Below the pieces are notes generated by a model that saw only the letters and a program-made list of their open reading frames with translations, was not told the DNA's origin and searched no databases. This document shows, piece after piece, positions 43,800-54,266 of a DNA stretch of 64,000 nucleotides. The position numbers were made by a program, and so were the translations under genes. Location of the stretch: NCBI RefSeq assembly GCF_017562075.2, contig NC_054085.1:4182566-4246565 (forward strand). Direction: 5' to 3'. The stretch is from Anopheles merus (lineage: Eukaryota > Arthropoda > Insecta > Diptera > Culicidae). The stretch's first letter is position 1. The number at the start of each line of letters is the position of its first letter.

Positions 43800-46725
43800 C
43801 TAAGTATTTACTATCAGAACACTCGTGGGTTACGATCAAAATGTACTGATTTGAGGCTAGCGGCCGATGCTGCTGATTTTAATGTGATTGTTTTCACTGA
43901 AACCTGGGCTGATGATTCTTTACCCAATAGTATGCTCTTTAGTAGTGATAAATTTATCGTTTACCGTTGTGATCGTAACATAAATAATAGTTCTCGTACT
44001 CGCGGTGGCGGTGTTCTCATTGCTGTTTCGACCAGTTTAGCATCAGCGCCTATTTCTGTAAATGCCGCACCGCTTGAGTGTGTGTGGGTTGTGATTAAAA
44101 ATGAGTGCTTTAATATATATATATAGGTGTTATCTCTGTCCCACCCTACTTAGCAGCTGATATGCGTACGTTTGAAAAACCTTTAGAATGCGTTCACGAT
44201 GTCAAAGCCCGCTTGCGTAACAAGGATCAACTTATTCTTCTTGGTGATTTTAATCAAACTTCTCTGCAGTGGATAAATTCTGTTAATTTAACAGAAAGGC
44301 TTTGTGCTGGAAAGGTGTCCAGCACTATACACCTCATAATGCGTTGCTATGTCATGCACCTTTTGTCGATTTATTCAACGTTATGGAATTTTGTCAACTA
44401 AACAATATTCCAAACCATAATGGTCGTGTGCTTGACCTTATACTATTGTTTTCTCTTAACTTCACGCCGTGTTCCGTTTATGAGGCAGATCTTCCTCTTG
44501 TAAAAATTGATGACCACCATCCTCCGTTTGTTTTTGAAATTGAATATCTATCCACTGCCAACTTACCTGTTTCTGTGCAAAGTGTTAATCTTAGTCCTAT
44601 TTATAATTATAAGAAGGCTGACTATGCTAGGCTGCGTGTAATTTTGTCCTCTATTGATTAGTCATTTTTGTTTGAATGTACGTCCATCAATGAGGCTGTA
44701 ACACAGTTCAATGCTATCCTTATCACTTCCTTAAACTCCTGTTCTCCTCTCTTCAGACCACCTCCTTCCCCACCATGGTCCGACCGCCATCTGCACTCTC
44801 TGCTTAGGGATCGAAATCGGGCTACACGTGCTTACCGGACTTGGCGTTCACCGTACACGCGTAGGTTATTTAAATATGCGGCATCCGCTTACAGATCATA
44901 TAACAGATATCGCCATAAATTATATGTTTTGCGTCTTCAATCTCGCTTCCGTTCAAACCCTCGAGCGTTTTGGAATTACATAAACTCTATGAGAAACAAT
45001 AATGGCCTCCCTACTAGTATGTCACTTGGTGATGTGCTTGCTACGTGCCCGAATGACATTCGTTCGCTTTTTGCTGATCATTTCTCGAGTGTCTATGAAA
45101 ATGGTTTAGATAACTCTGCAAGCTTTGAGGCCAGTCTTTCATTCATCCCTCTCAATGTCCTGAATGTTGAATTTGTTTCTGTAAGCACTGCATCTGTTTT
45201 ACGTGCGTTAGGTAACCTTAAACCATCCTCAGTGCCGGGTCCCGATGGTATTCCTGCTGCTTTACTCGTTCATTGTCGTGAAGCACTAGCCCTTCCTGTT
45301 TCTTTCCTTTTTAATCTTTCTTTGTCCACGGCTACTTTTCCGAATATTTGGAAACAAGCATGGATTAGGCCAGTTTTTAAAAAGGGTGATCGGGGTTGCG
45401 TCTCTAATTATCGTGGCATATCTATTTTATCGGCGTTCAGCAAAGTTTTTGAATCTGTTATTCGTTTACCTCTAATCGAAATGGTGAAATCGTGGATTAT
45501 TCCAAATCAACATGGCTTTATGGCTGGCCGCTCCACCACTACTAATCTTATGGAATTTGTTTCCTCAGCACTCTTAAATCTGGACTCTGGCATGCAGGTT
45601 GATGCTGTGTATACCGATTTCAAAGCTGCGTACGATAAAATCCCCCATTCTCTGCTCATTGCTAAATTCAAGAAACTTGGCTTCTCTCCTTTCTTTCTTG
45701 AATGGCTACAATCATTTCTATCGAATCGTTTTTGCTGTGTTAAATTGAATAACGGTTTTTCTTATGAGTTTCATTGTTCGTCGGGTGTACCCCAGGGTAG
45801 TGTCTTGAGTCCTTTACTTTTTATTTTATTTGTCAATGATGTGTGCTCTGTTCTTCCATCCGATTCCTTCCTTATGTTTGCAGATGATTTAAAAATATTT
45901 TGTCCTATCACTGACTCTAATTCATGTGTCTCTCTTCAATGTCTGTTAGACTCCTTCTCCTTTTGGCGTTCTGCTAACTTTCTCTCCCTGTGTATCGATA
46001 AATGTGCTTGTATATCTTTCTCTCGGAGCTTAAATGTGTTGTCTCATAATTATTCACTAAACTCTGTTGTATTAAATCGTGTTAATGTCATTCGTGATCT
46101 TGGGGTTCACCTTGATGCAAAGCTGTCATTCAATCATCATATTGAGCGTACCATTAACCATGCCAATAGTGTACTAGGAATGATTTGTGCTATGGCAAAT
46201 GATGTGCGTGACCCTATATGCCTTAAAGCCCTTTTCTGTAGCTTAGTCCGCCCTATTTTAGAATATGCTAGCACTGTGTGGTGCCCAGTCAGCTCGGTAT
46301 GGATTGAAAGGGTTGAAAGTGTTCAACGCAGATTCACCCGTATTGCCATTAGGCGTCTTTTAGGGCAATCGGGTGCTTCTCTTCCCCCTTATGTAGTCCG
46401 ATGCCGTATGCTTGGATTGATGACACTGCATGATCGTCGCTCTGCTTCTCAAGCTTTGCTTATCAGTGGTTTGCTTCGGAACGAGATTGATTGTCCTTCA
46501 CTTCTTAACAGAATACCGCTGTACGCGCCTGCTCGCTTTTTTCGACGCCGCGATTTCCTTCAAATCCCGTCGAGAAGAACGCTGTATGGCACCAATGATC
46601 CGTTTTTTCGATCCCTCCATCGCTTCAACAGTGCCTCTGGTGTGTTTGATTTTCATATTCCCCCTCAATCCCTTCGCCCCCTCTTCCTTCAGTTCTTTGA
46701 CTCCCTTTTTGTTTCCCCATCCTAA
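43800..46725 (+). pseudogene. CR1 ORF2: endonuclease and reverse transcriptase
   Basis: Endonuclease: YYQNTRGLRSKCTDLRLA, FTETWADDSLPN, then a TA-repeat expansion at 44113 shifts the frame. ILLGDFNQTSLQW follows, another shift at about 44300, and a D-H-H-P-P-F end. A stop lies at 44659-44661. From 44668 a 685-codon frame is intact: VPGPDGIPAAL, FKKGDRGCVSNYRGISIL, HGFMAGRSTTTNLMEF, GVPQGSVLSPLLFILFVND, catalytic FADD (about 45880), VIRDLGVHLDAKLSFNHHIE, and the C-terminal RRFTRIAIRRLLG region. The RT is thus intact although the protein as a whole is broken. Confidence 0.85.
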
Positions 46726-46924
46726 TTCTTTCATTTTACTTGTGTTGGCTGTGTTACAAATTGCTTGCTGTCTAGTATATGTTTGTCTAGTTAGATTTAA
46801 GTATTTATTTGTTATCATTTTTAAGTTTTAGTCAGTAAGTTTTCCTATATTTAGCCCTCTGAGGCAGATATTTGTATCGTAATAAATAAATAAATAAATA
46901 AATAAATAAATTTCAACCAATAAA

Positions 46925-47487
46925 TGACTGTGCTGGAGTCTGTTCAACAAAATGTTTCGAATCGATCTTTATTGGCCCTTTTGATTTTTACCAATAGCAT
47001 TCCTAATAAATGGGCTGCGCATAGTTCTAATCTAGCTTTTGTGTGTTTTGTAGCTATTGGAGTGACCTTTGATGTCGATACAAATAATCGCGAAACTACT
47101 TCCTCTCCATTCGTGCTTCTCACATATACGCAAGCTGCATAACCCTCTTCAGAAGCATTATAAAATCCGTGCATTTGAATCATACGTGCTCTTACTATTG
47201 TTACGCATCTCGATACTTGTACTTCTTGTAAATGTGTTAACTGCCTCTCAAAAAAATTCCCACTCTTGTCTCATTTGCTGTGGAATTTCTTCATCCCACC
47301 CGTATGAATCACCTTTTTCACTATTTAATGACCAAACCCTTTGCATGAATTGTTTTGTTTTTGCTTTAACTGTATCCACAGTTACCTTTAACTGTACACA
47401 CAGTTTAGCTTAAACTGTATCCACAGTTACACAGACCAAACCCTTTGCATGAATTGTTTTGTTTTTGCTTTAACTGTATTCACAATA
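46925..47487 (-). pseudogene. BEL-Pao RNase H region
   Basis: It reads TKQFMQRVWSLNSEKGDSYG and WDEEIPQQMRQEWEF. The RNase H core follows: QMHGFYNASEEGYAACVYVR (first Asp changed to Asn) and KHTKARLELCAAHLLGMLLV, ending near YWLK at 46925. The adjacent CR1 element (42406-46920) interrupts just here, and about 20 residues are missing between this piece and 42405. Confidence 0.85.
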
Positions 47488-47701
47488 GCCGGTCTCGTAG
47501 TACAGTCGTCAACTTGTACGAATTTAATAACATTTCCGTCATGGGTTCAAGCCCCAAATGGACCGTGCCGCCATACGTAGGACTGACTATTCTGTTATGG
47601 GGGGATCAATAAGTCACAGAAAGCCAAGCCCACAAGTCGTGGTACAGGCAGGCCTTGACCGACAACGGTTGTTGAGCCAAAAAGAAGAAGAAGAAGAAGA
47701 A
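47488..47701 (+). mobile_element. SINE200-like SINE in BEL-Pao pol
   Basis: It starts CCGGTCTCGTAGTACAGTCG, has the B-box GGGTTCAAGCCCC, and ends in (GAA)n. GTATTCACAATA (47476-47487) and GTATCCACAATA (47702-47713) are the target duplication with one mismatch. It is full length. Confidence 0.85.
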
Positions 47702-47752
47702 GTATCCACAATATCCAATGGATCATAGATTTTTGCGATTGTTCTTATAATC

Positions 47753-48023
47753 TGTAACGTCCGGACTAATATCGCCCACTGTGCACTCAACCTGAATCCC
47801 GAACGCAGCGGTATAAACGCGTTATATCTTGACCGCTGGAGCACCCGGTGTGCTAGATGAACTGTCATAGAATAAAGCTCTCTTCTTGGCGCGACATTGA
47901 AGTGAACAGACGTAAGCCACTGACTTCTGCGTATAATTATTTGTGTGCTCTTCCGAATTGTACTAAATCTTATTAAAACGGCCAATTAACCTTCCGCCAA
48001 CCGTAAAACGCTTGGTCGTTACA
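47753..48023 (+). repeat. Gypsy 5' LTR
   Basis: 271 bp, TG...CA ends, with an AATAAA signal at about 47872. The sequence after it, TCTCAGAAGTGGGAT, is the position of the primer-binding site; the tRNA is not assigned. Confidence 0.95.
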
Positions 48024-48141
48024 TCTCAGAAGTGGGATAACCAACAAAAAGTCGCCTACAAACCGCCTGCAAGCCGCTTAACCAGCCGGTCTACGTGTGT
48101 CTGTGTACGTGTGTGCATGTGACATAACGCCATTTCATAAA

Positions 48142-51100
48142 ATGGTGGGCAAAGACGAACTTCGCCGGGCGCTCATCGAAACCGGCGTCGACGTACCGCA
48201 TACTGCCACCCTCGCACAACTTCGGCAACTTTACGCCTCTCTCGAGCTGGTCGCTCGTTCCCCCCGTGCAGCGCAGCCCACCACGTCGGCCATGGCATCA
48301 GCTTCCGCTTGCGCAAACCATCCCGAGGCCGCCATTTTGTATCACCCTCATGAAAATGGCGGTGACGCCGTTAATGATGCCGCTTCTACGAACAACACCA
48401 CCGACGCCAATGCTAATCTGCTCTCCTCCCAAGGTGTAGCCGCCGCCCTTCCCCGCGGTTCCGACGATATGGAGGCTCACATCGAAGCGCTGCGAATGCA
48501 GCTACAGTTAGCCGAATTGCGTCAGAAAGTGCATCAACTCGAGGCGCAGCAACCGACCTCCATTTGTGTAAAGGATTTCGAATCCTTCATCGAGCCGCTT
48601 GATGCTGAGAAAAATTCCGATGTCATCCGCTGGTTCCGTGATTTGGAACGCCTTTTCTCACTCCACCGAGTATGCGATGCTGACAAATTTTTGTTCACTC
48701 TTCGGCTCCTCACAGGCACGGCAGCTAACGTCGCCAAAGAATTTAACGTCACCACTTACGACGAACTGAAAATGGAGCTGATCGACAACCTTCATTTCGT
48801 CGCTACTTCTGAATCTGTGTACCGCCAACTCCGCAATCGTCGGCTGCAGCCCCAAGAATCTGCCCTCCGCTACCTGTTTGATATGCAGCGCATAGCTGGC
48901 CAAGCCGACATCCCTGATTCGGAACTGATCCCGATCGTCATCGATGGCTTGGGAAGCCCGTCAATTACTTCAAGCCTGCATTTCATGCCCCTCACGATGG
49001 AAGATTTTCGGAAGAAGCTGAAGCTTTTCGAGTCTTGCCGTCATCTTCGAGCCATCAAGCCCCCTTTCGTCGATGTTCGGGCCCCGATGAACAACCGTAT
49101 GGAACGGCCCCAACCCTCGCAGGAACCTGTCCGCTGCTTCAACTGCTCCCGATTTGGACACCTTCAGAGTGCCTGCTCCAAGCAGAAGCGCCCACCCGGC
49201 GGATGTTTCCGCTGTTTCCAGACTGGGCACGTCTTCCGCAATTGCCCTGAACGTCGGGCCAACGCCACTGTTCAGGGCGGTATTAGCTCGGAAGATACTC
49301 TCGGCACAAACCAAGAGGTGAGTTTGACATTTTTACACCCTTCTACTAAGCGTACCACCCTCAATCGCGTTCGTTCCCTTCTCGATACGGGGAGTCCTGT
49401 GAGCTTCATCAGTGACACAGTAGTACCAGCTAGGCTGCTAGGTCCTCTTTCAACAACTGAATACTGCACTATGGTTAAGGGACCACTTTATTCTCGAGGA
49501 CGAATTAATTGCACAATCCAGTTTAGGGATCATTCTGTTCGACATTATTTTATTATATTTCCTGGAATTGCGTGGCCTGTCATTATTGGTCGCGATTTAC
49601 TTAACTCCCTTAACATTTCTCTTACTTATTCATCCTTTTCAAAATCATATATTACTAAAACCCCGTTGACGGAACTTGAAGAAGTTGATACAACTCTTCC
49701 AGAAAAATTAGAAGATGCTATTAGGAGTATTTGCTCGCTCGATGTAATCGAAGCCGAAAATGAACTGGATTTAGGAGGTACTCTATCCTTAGAGCAGCGT
49801 TCAATTGTTATTTCTATTACCGAGAATTCATACCTCAAATATATTTCAAACACTAAACCACTCGTACATCCAATGAAAATCAATCTTACCCATGATACAC
49901 CGATATTCACTAAGCCGCGTAGACTTTCTTATGGCGAAAGACAACAGGTGAAACAGATAGTTGATAAACTCTTAGCGGAAAACATCATCCGCCCTAGCAA
50001 TTCTCCTTATGCTTCCGCATTAGTTCTCGTTAGGAAAAAGAGCGGCGAAGTCCGTATGTGTGTGGATTACCGGCCCCTCAACAAAATTACCGTTCGGGAT
50101 AATTACCCCCTACCCCTTATCGAGACTTGTTTGGAGCATCTGTGTGGGAAAAGATTCTTTAGTTTTCTAGACTTAAAAAGCGGTTTCCACCAAGTCCCAA
50201 TGAGTGATGAATCCATCCCTTACACTTCTTTTGTAACCCCAGACGGTCAGTTTGAATATTTGAAAATGCCCTTCGGTCTCCGCAACGCCCCTTCCGAATT
50301 CCAACGTTTTATCAACTCTATTTTAAGAGAATTTATTGATGATGGCAGAGTAGTCGTTTATCTTGATGACATCATCATCGCTTCCACCGATCTTAACTCA
50401 CATCTTACCACTCTTCGATCTGTCTTAGAAAAGATTACTCAGAACAATTTGGAACTCCGTCTTGATAAATGCAAATTTGCTCACGAGGAAAAAGAATACT
50501 TGGGCTACAAAGCTAATTACAATGGAATTCAACCTAGTGATCGGCATATTCAAGCACTTACCAATTACCCTATGCCCACTAACCTGAAGCAGCTTAGGCG
50601 TTGCCTTGGGTTGTTTTCATATTTCCGACGCTTTGTTCCCTCCTTCTCTTGCATAGCCAAACCTATGACAAAGCTACTTCAGAAGGATGAAGCATTTAAT
50701 TTCGATTCAACTTGCGTACACGCTTTTGAAACCCTACGTGACAAACTTGTTCATTCCCCTGTTCTTTCCATCTTCGACCCAAAGCGGGAAACTGAATTAC
50801 ACTGTGACGCGAGTTCTTTTGGTTTTGGTGCCATACTCCTTCAAAAACAAGACGACAATAAATTATACCCTGTCGCTTACTTTTCCAAAACCACTTCAAA
50901 AGATGAGTCCAAGTTACACAGCTATGAACTTGAAACTCTTTCCATCATTTACGCTCTTAAGCGCTTCCACACATATGTTCATGGGCTCCCCATTAAAATA
51001 GTTACCGATTGCAACTCCCTAGTTGAAACCCTTAAGAACCGTAATGCTTCCGCTAAGATTGCCAGGTGGTCCTTGTTTCTGGAAAATTATGATTACACCA

Positions 51101-51977
51101 ACTGTCATCGCTCAGGTACCTCTATGCCCCATGTCGATGCACTGAGTCGCACCGAAGCTGTAGGTGCCATCGGTGAGATTGACCTTGACTTCCAGCTTCA
51201 AGTAGCTCAGACACGTGACTCATCTATCGAAGCTCTTAAACATTGGTTTGAATCAGAAGAAGTTGACGGATTCTTACTTCAAGATGGGCTTGTCTATCGC
51301 GACATACCTGATGGTCAACCTCAATTGTATGTCCCTTCGGAAATGGTCGACAACGTAATTAGACACACTCACGAGCGAATTGGCCACCTAGGCATTAACA
51401 AAACCTTTAGCAAAATTAGTCTGCATTATTGGTTCCCCCATATGAAGCCCACCATCGATAAATTCATTAAGAACTGCCTCAAGTGTATTGTTTATTCTGC
51501 ACCTCATCATACTAATGCCCGGAATATGTACAGCATCCCTAAAGAACCTTTGCCCTTCGATACAATCCATATCGATCATTTAGGTCCACTGCCTAGTTCC
51601 GCTTTACGCAAGAAGTACATACTTGTTGTTATCGATGCTTTCACTAAATTAACCAAACTTTACCCAACCTCTTCCACTAATGCAAAAGAAGTGTGCTCTG
51701 CCCTCTCTCAATACATGTCTTAATATAGCCGCCCTAAGCGGATTGTTAGCGATCGTGCTACTTGTTTCACCTCCACCTTGTTCGAGGACTTTTTGGAATC
51801 GCATAACATTAGCCATGTCCTCAACGCCACCGGATCCCCACAAGCCAATGGACAGGTAGAGCGGGTGAACCGCGTGTTGCGTCCCATCCTTAGCAAACTA
51901 TCTGATGCTCCAGACCGGACCGATTGGGTGTTCAAGTAAGGATCAGCTGAGTATGCCTTAAACAATACCATCCACAC
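48142..51977 (+). pseudogene. Gypsy gag-pol polyprotein, 5' part
   Basis: The start is set at ATG 48142 (MVGKDELRRAL); the frame is open further upstream but only from a GTG. Residues 1-35 look like a SAP-type helix pair. A gag core lies at about 130-320. Two CCHC knuckles follow: CFNCSRFGHLQSAC (about 332) and CFRCFQTGHVFRNC (about 355). Protease LLDTGSPVSFIS is at about 414, RT catalytic YLDD at about 740, RNase H HCDASSFGFGAIL at about 889. The integrase has an H-H-C-C finger (about 1075-1115), first Asp in HIDHLGPLP (about 1144), second in IVSDRATCFTS, and Glu in GQVERVNR. A TAA at 51721-51723 falls just before the second catalytic Asp, and another at 51937-51939. The frame otherwise continues through both. 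Everything up to 51720 is intact. Confidence 0.9.
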
Positions 51978-52753
51978 TAGTGGTGGGAGCTCGGAATCGG
52001 ACCTACCCGATTCCGATTCCGTGTTCGGAATCAATTCCGGAGCCGATTCCGACGCTGGAATCGATTCCGATTCCGGAGTCGATTCCGGAACCGATTCCGG
52101 AGTTGGTTTCGGAGCCGATTCTGGAGTTGAATCCAGAGCTGATTCCGGAGCCAACTCCGGAATCAATTCCGGAGTTGACTCCGGAATCGATTCCAGGATC
52201 GGAATCGGCTCCGGAATCAGAACTTGACTCCAGAAAAGGAATGGTTTGAATTGAAATAAGAAGTGTGGGCAGCGAAATAAGTCCGCGAATCTCGATGTGA
52301 ATAGATCATTTACAAGTATTCTTTGTCCCTATCAACACATAGCATCATTGTACCCAAACGCCTATTCCTATGAAGATGCCCAAACCGACTCCGTTTCGAA
52401 GCCAATTCTGATTTCGGAGTCAATTCCGATATCGGAACCGATTTTGATTCCGAAGCCAATTCCAATTCCGGAGCCGATTCCGGAGCCGATTCCGGAACCA
52501 AATCCGTATTCAATTCCGATTCCGGAGCCGATTCCGGAACTAATTTCGAAGCCGATTCCGGAACCAATTTCGGAGCTGATTCCGGAACCAATTCTGGAGC
52601 CGATTCCGGAGTTGGTTCCGGAGCCGATTCCGAAATAGGTTCCGGAATCGGTTCTGAAGACTGATTCTGGACCTACTATCCGGAATCGATTCCAGAAAAT
52701 TTCGGAGCTAGCCGGAATCGATTCCGACGAAATCTTCTTTTTCCCCATCACTA
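51978..52753 (+). mobile_element. hAT-like MITE, copy a
   Basis: 776 bp with ends TAGTGGTGGGAG and CCCCATCACTA. Two ATTCCGGAGCCG minisatellite arrays (about 51995-52230 and 52395-52730) flank a 150-bp unique core (GAATAGATCATTTACAAGTA...CCCAAACGCCTATT). Non-coding; the long frames across the arrays are repeat artefacts. Confidence 0.85.
51995..52730. repeat. ATTCCGGAGCCG minisatellite arrays in MITE a
   Basis: Units of 6 or 12 bp built on GATTCCGGAGCC with variants (GGAACC, GGAGTT, GGAATC). The array polarity is the same on both sides of the core except near the right end, where GGAATCGATTCC palindromes recur. These may be sub-terminal transposase-binding repeats (inference). Confidence 0.85.
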
Positions 52754-52774
52754 CATTAATGCTTTCTTAGGTCA

Positions 52775-53731
52775 CTAAACTTCACGGATCATCATTCTCG
52801 TGAATACCAATAATTTGCTTAACAAAAGGACGAAACGTTTGTTGCGGAGTCCATTTATATTTGCAGGCGTACAAGGGTTCATCCACCATCCGCCTTCACA
52901 GTCACCATCCCTTGTTGTACCATTGTTTCGATCCCTCGTCGTAAACTTCTTGCCTACGTGACTGCTCATTAAGTCGTGTGCCGTTCCTGTGTAATGCCCA
53001 AGCTTCTTCAACGAATACAGCTCAGCCTCACTGCCGATCTCGAACGCACTATACCGTGCATGCACGGAGTTTCCTAAAGCATATTTCAGCTCCACCAACA
53101 GCTCGTACTGTCTGGCCGAAGTCAACCGATGCAAATGCTCCAGCCCAAACCAGAACTCACCATCAACTCTTCCAAACCCGTTCCGATACTCGCTCCAGTT
53201 GCGGTTAAAGTTCATCCGTTCGTTGTTACGATGTTGAAAAACTAACCAACCACTTCCGAAATTGGGCTGTTGAACACAATATCCCAAGAATGGTTCATCA
53301 TGCGCCGTAGGCTGTATTAAGAATTTTCCCGACTGCTCCTGCCCAGCCGCCTTGCACGAGCGCGACGAGATGCTGGCCAGCTCTAGCCCTGAGCTAAGCT
53401 TAAACCATTCTATATCTTCCTTTGATGATAGGGCTTGAATATCGTTCCACAACTTCCCTTGTTGTGCCCAGGCTGTCTGCAGGGAGAGCGTCTTGTGCAA
53501 CTGCGCCTGCAGTGCGGCTAGCTGACGCTCGATCGTGCGATCCTGCTGATTGATGGCTTTGGATAGCTTCTGCTCAGTCTCGAGAAGCTTGTCCTGCAGG
53601 TGCTCAAGTTTAGCTGCTAACACTTCGAAGCCAAAGCCGGTAAGCGATGATGCTGTACCATTGATACACTGGACTTTTGCGGTATATAATGAAATTAGCA
53701 CAAAACACAAGGCGATTTTACTATCGTCCAT
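52775..53731 (-). CDS. Fibrinogen-related protein (FREP/FBN type), carried by the composite transposon
   Basis: An intact 318-codon frame from ATG (53729-53731) to TAG (52775-52777), without introns. Residues 1-22 form a signal peptide (KIALCFVLISLYTAKVQC). Residues 34-95 are a coiled coil (LAAKLEHLQDKLLETEQKLS). The fibrinogen-like domain runs from about 123: SRSCKAAG, PFLGYCVQQPNFGSGWLVFQ, NRNWSEYRNGFGRVDGEFWF, GLEHLHRLTSARQYELLVEL, GHYTGTAHDLMSSHVGKKFT, TRDRNNG (calcium loop region), DCEGGWWMNPC and a TRMMIREV end. Family members are secreted lectin-like proteins that bind microbial surfaces in mosquito immunity. The stretch between NING and the last 12 residues is shorter than usual and lacks the G-x-x-W block. 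An overlapping frame there reads KYKWTPQQTFRPF, so a small deletion or frameshift may have altered the C-terminus. Only 21 bp separate the stop from MITE a. Confidence 0.9.
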   Translation of the reverse strand: MDDSKIALCFVLISLYTAKVQCINGTASSLTGFGFEVLAAKLEHLQDKLLETEQKLSKAINQQDRTIERQLAALQAQLHKTLSLQTAWAQQGKLWNDIQALSSKEDIEWFKLSSGLELASISSRSCKAAGQEQSGKFLIQPTAHDEPFLGYCVQQPNFGSGWLVFQHRNNERMNFNRNWSEYRNGFGRVDGEFWFGLEHLHRLTSARQYELLVELKYALGNSVHARYSAFEIGSEAELYSLKKLGHYTGTAHDLMSSHVGKKFTTRDRNNGTTRDGDCEGGWWMNPCTPANINGLRNKRFVLLLSKLLVFTRMMIREV

Positions 53732-53770
53732 GGTGAGCTAGGGATCGACGACTATGCTTGTACCGAATGA

Positions 53771-53807
53771 AACTGAACAGACGGCTATTATGCCGCTCTC
53801 TTTTATT
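53771..53807 (-). promoter_or_regulatory. FREP core promoter: TATA-like box and arthropod initiator
   Basis: On the minus strand AATAAAAG (53800-53807) lies about 31 bases upstream of TCAGTT (53771-53776), an arthropod initiator match. The predicted start is near 53774, giving a 43-base leader to the ATG. Spacing is right for a TATA/Inr pair. The pattern is short, so it is suggestive rather than proven. Confidence 0.55.
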
Positions 53808-53901
53808 GTGAACGAATGGGATAGAACAACTCAAAACATTGCATCAGAAGAAGGGCTTATCGCAGTGGCTTACCACAGCAATGACGATAAAAAATAGAAA
53901 A

Positions 53902-53911
53902 GGGGATCCCC
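53902..53911. promoter_or_regulatory. kappaB-like site GGGGATCCCC
   Basis: A perfect palindrome fitting the Rel/NF-kB consensus GGGRNNYYCC, about 130 bp upstream of the predicted FREP start. Immune genes of mosquitoes are commonly under Rel factors. A 10-bp match alone can occur by chance. Confidence 0.4.
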
Positions 53912-53939
53912 TTAGGGGCTTACAGGGTTTTCGAGGATT

Positions 53940-54060
53940 ATATAGACATGTTCAGCGAATTGTAGATTCGTTCAGGCATATAATAGACTCTTTCAGCGAG
54001 ATATAGAATTGTTCGGAAGTAGGCGTTGACATGTTCAGCGATTCTGTAGTGATGTCATTT
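53940..54060. repeat. Imperfect TTCAGCGA-type tandem repeat in FREP upstream DNA
   Basis: Phrases GTTCAGCGAATTGTAGATT, GTTCAGGCATATAATAGACT, TTTCAGCGAGATATAGAATT and GTTCAGCGATTCTGTAG follow each other at 53949-54047. A roughly 25-40-bp degenerate repeat within the captured upstream region. Confidence 0.6.
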
Positions 54061-54266
54061 GTTTTGTTTACACACTGTGCCGCAGGGTTCAATTTTTCAT
54101 TCTTAAATATCCTAAAAATAGCTAATAATCATTCCTCAAGCTGTTTAATACATGAATTAGTTGAAAAAAGCATTTTTTTCGAAAACCGTTTGTTTACCTC
54201 CTGATGAGAACGATCCAAGCTGCAGTCCAAGGGGCACGAAAGTGACAGCTGTACAGTATAACCGAA

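Larger units (their letters stand above)
42406..46920 (+). mobile_element. CR1-clade LINE, nearly full length, inserted in BEL-Pao
   Basis: A 5' UTR from about 42406 (TGATGGTTT repeats at the junction), ORF1 with a PHD finger, ORF2 with endonuclease and RT, and a 3' tail of (AAAT)n at 46885-46912. A PHD-type ORF1 is a hallmark of CR1-group elements. It lies on the opposite strand to the BEL-Pao element it interrupts. No clean target duplication; about 60 bp of BEL coding is missing at the site. Confidence 0.8.

Noticed and set aside
52297..52638. Long open frames across the ATTCCG arrays (also at 51980-52249, 54341-54730 and 54755-55114)
   Set aside because: They arise because a 6- or 12-bp unit without stops is open in several frames on both strands. 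The products are pure Pro-Glu-Ile or Gly-Ser-Asp repeats and are not conserved between MITE copies.
52775..53731. Retroposed FREP copy moved by a LINE
   Set aside because: No poly-A tail or target-primed duplication immediately around the gene, and upstream promoter-like DNA is included.
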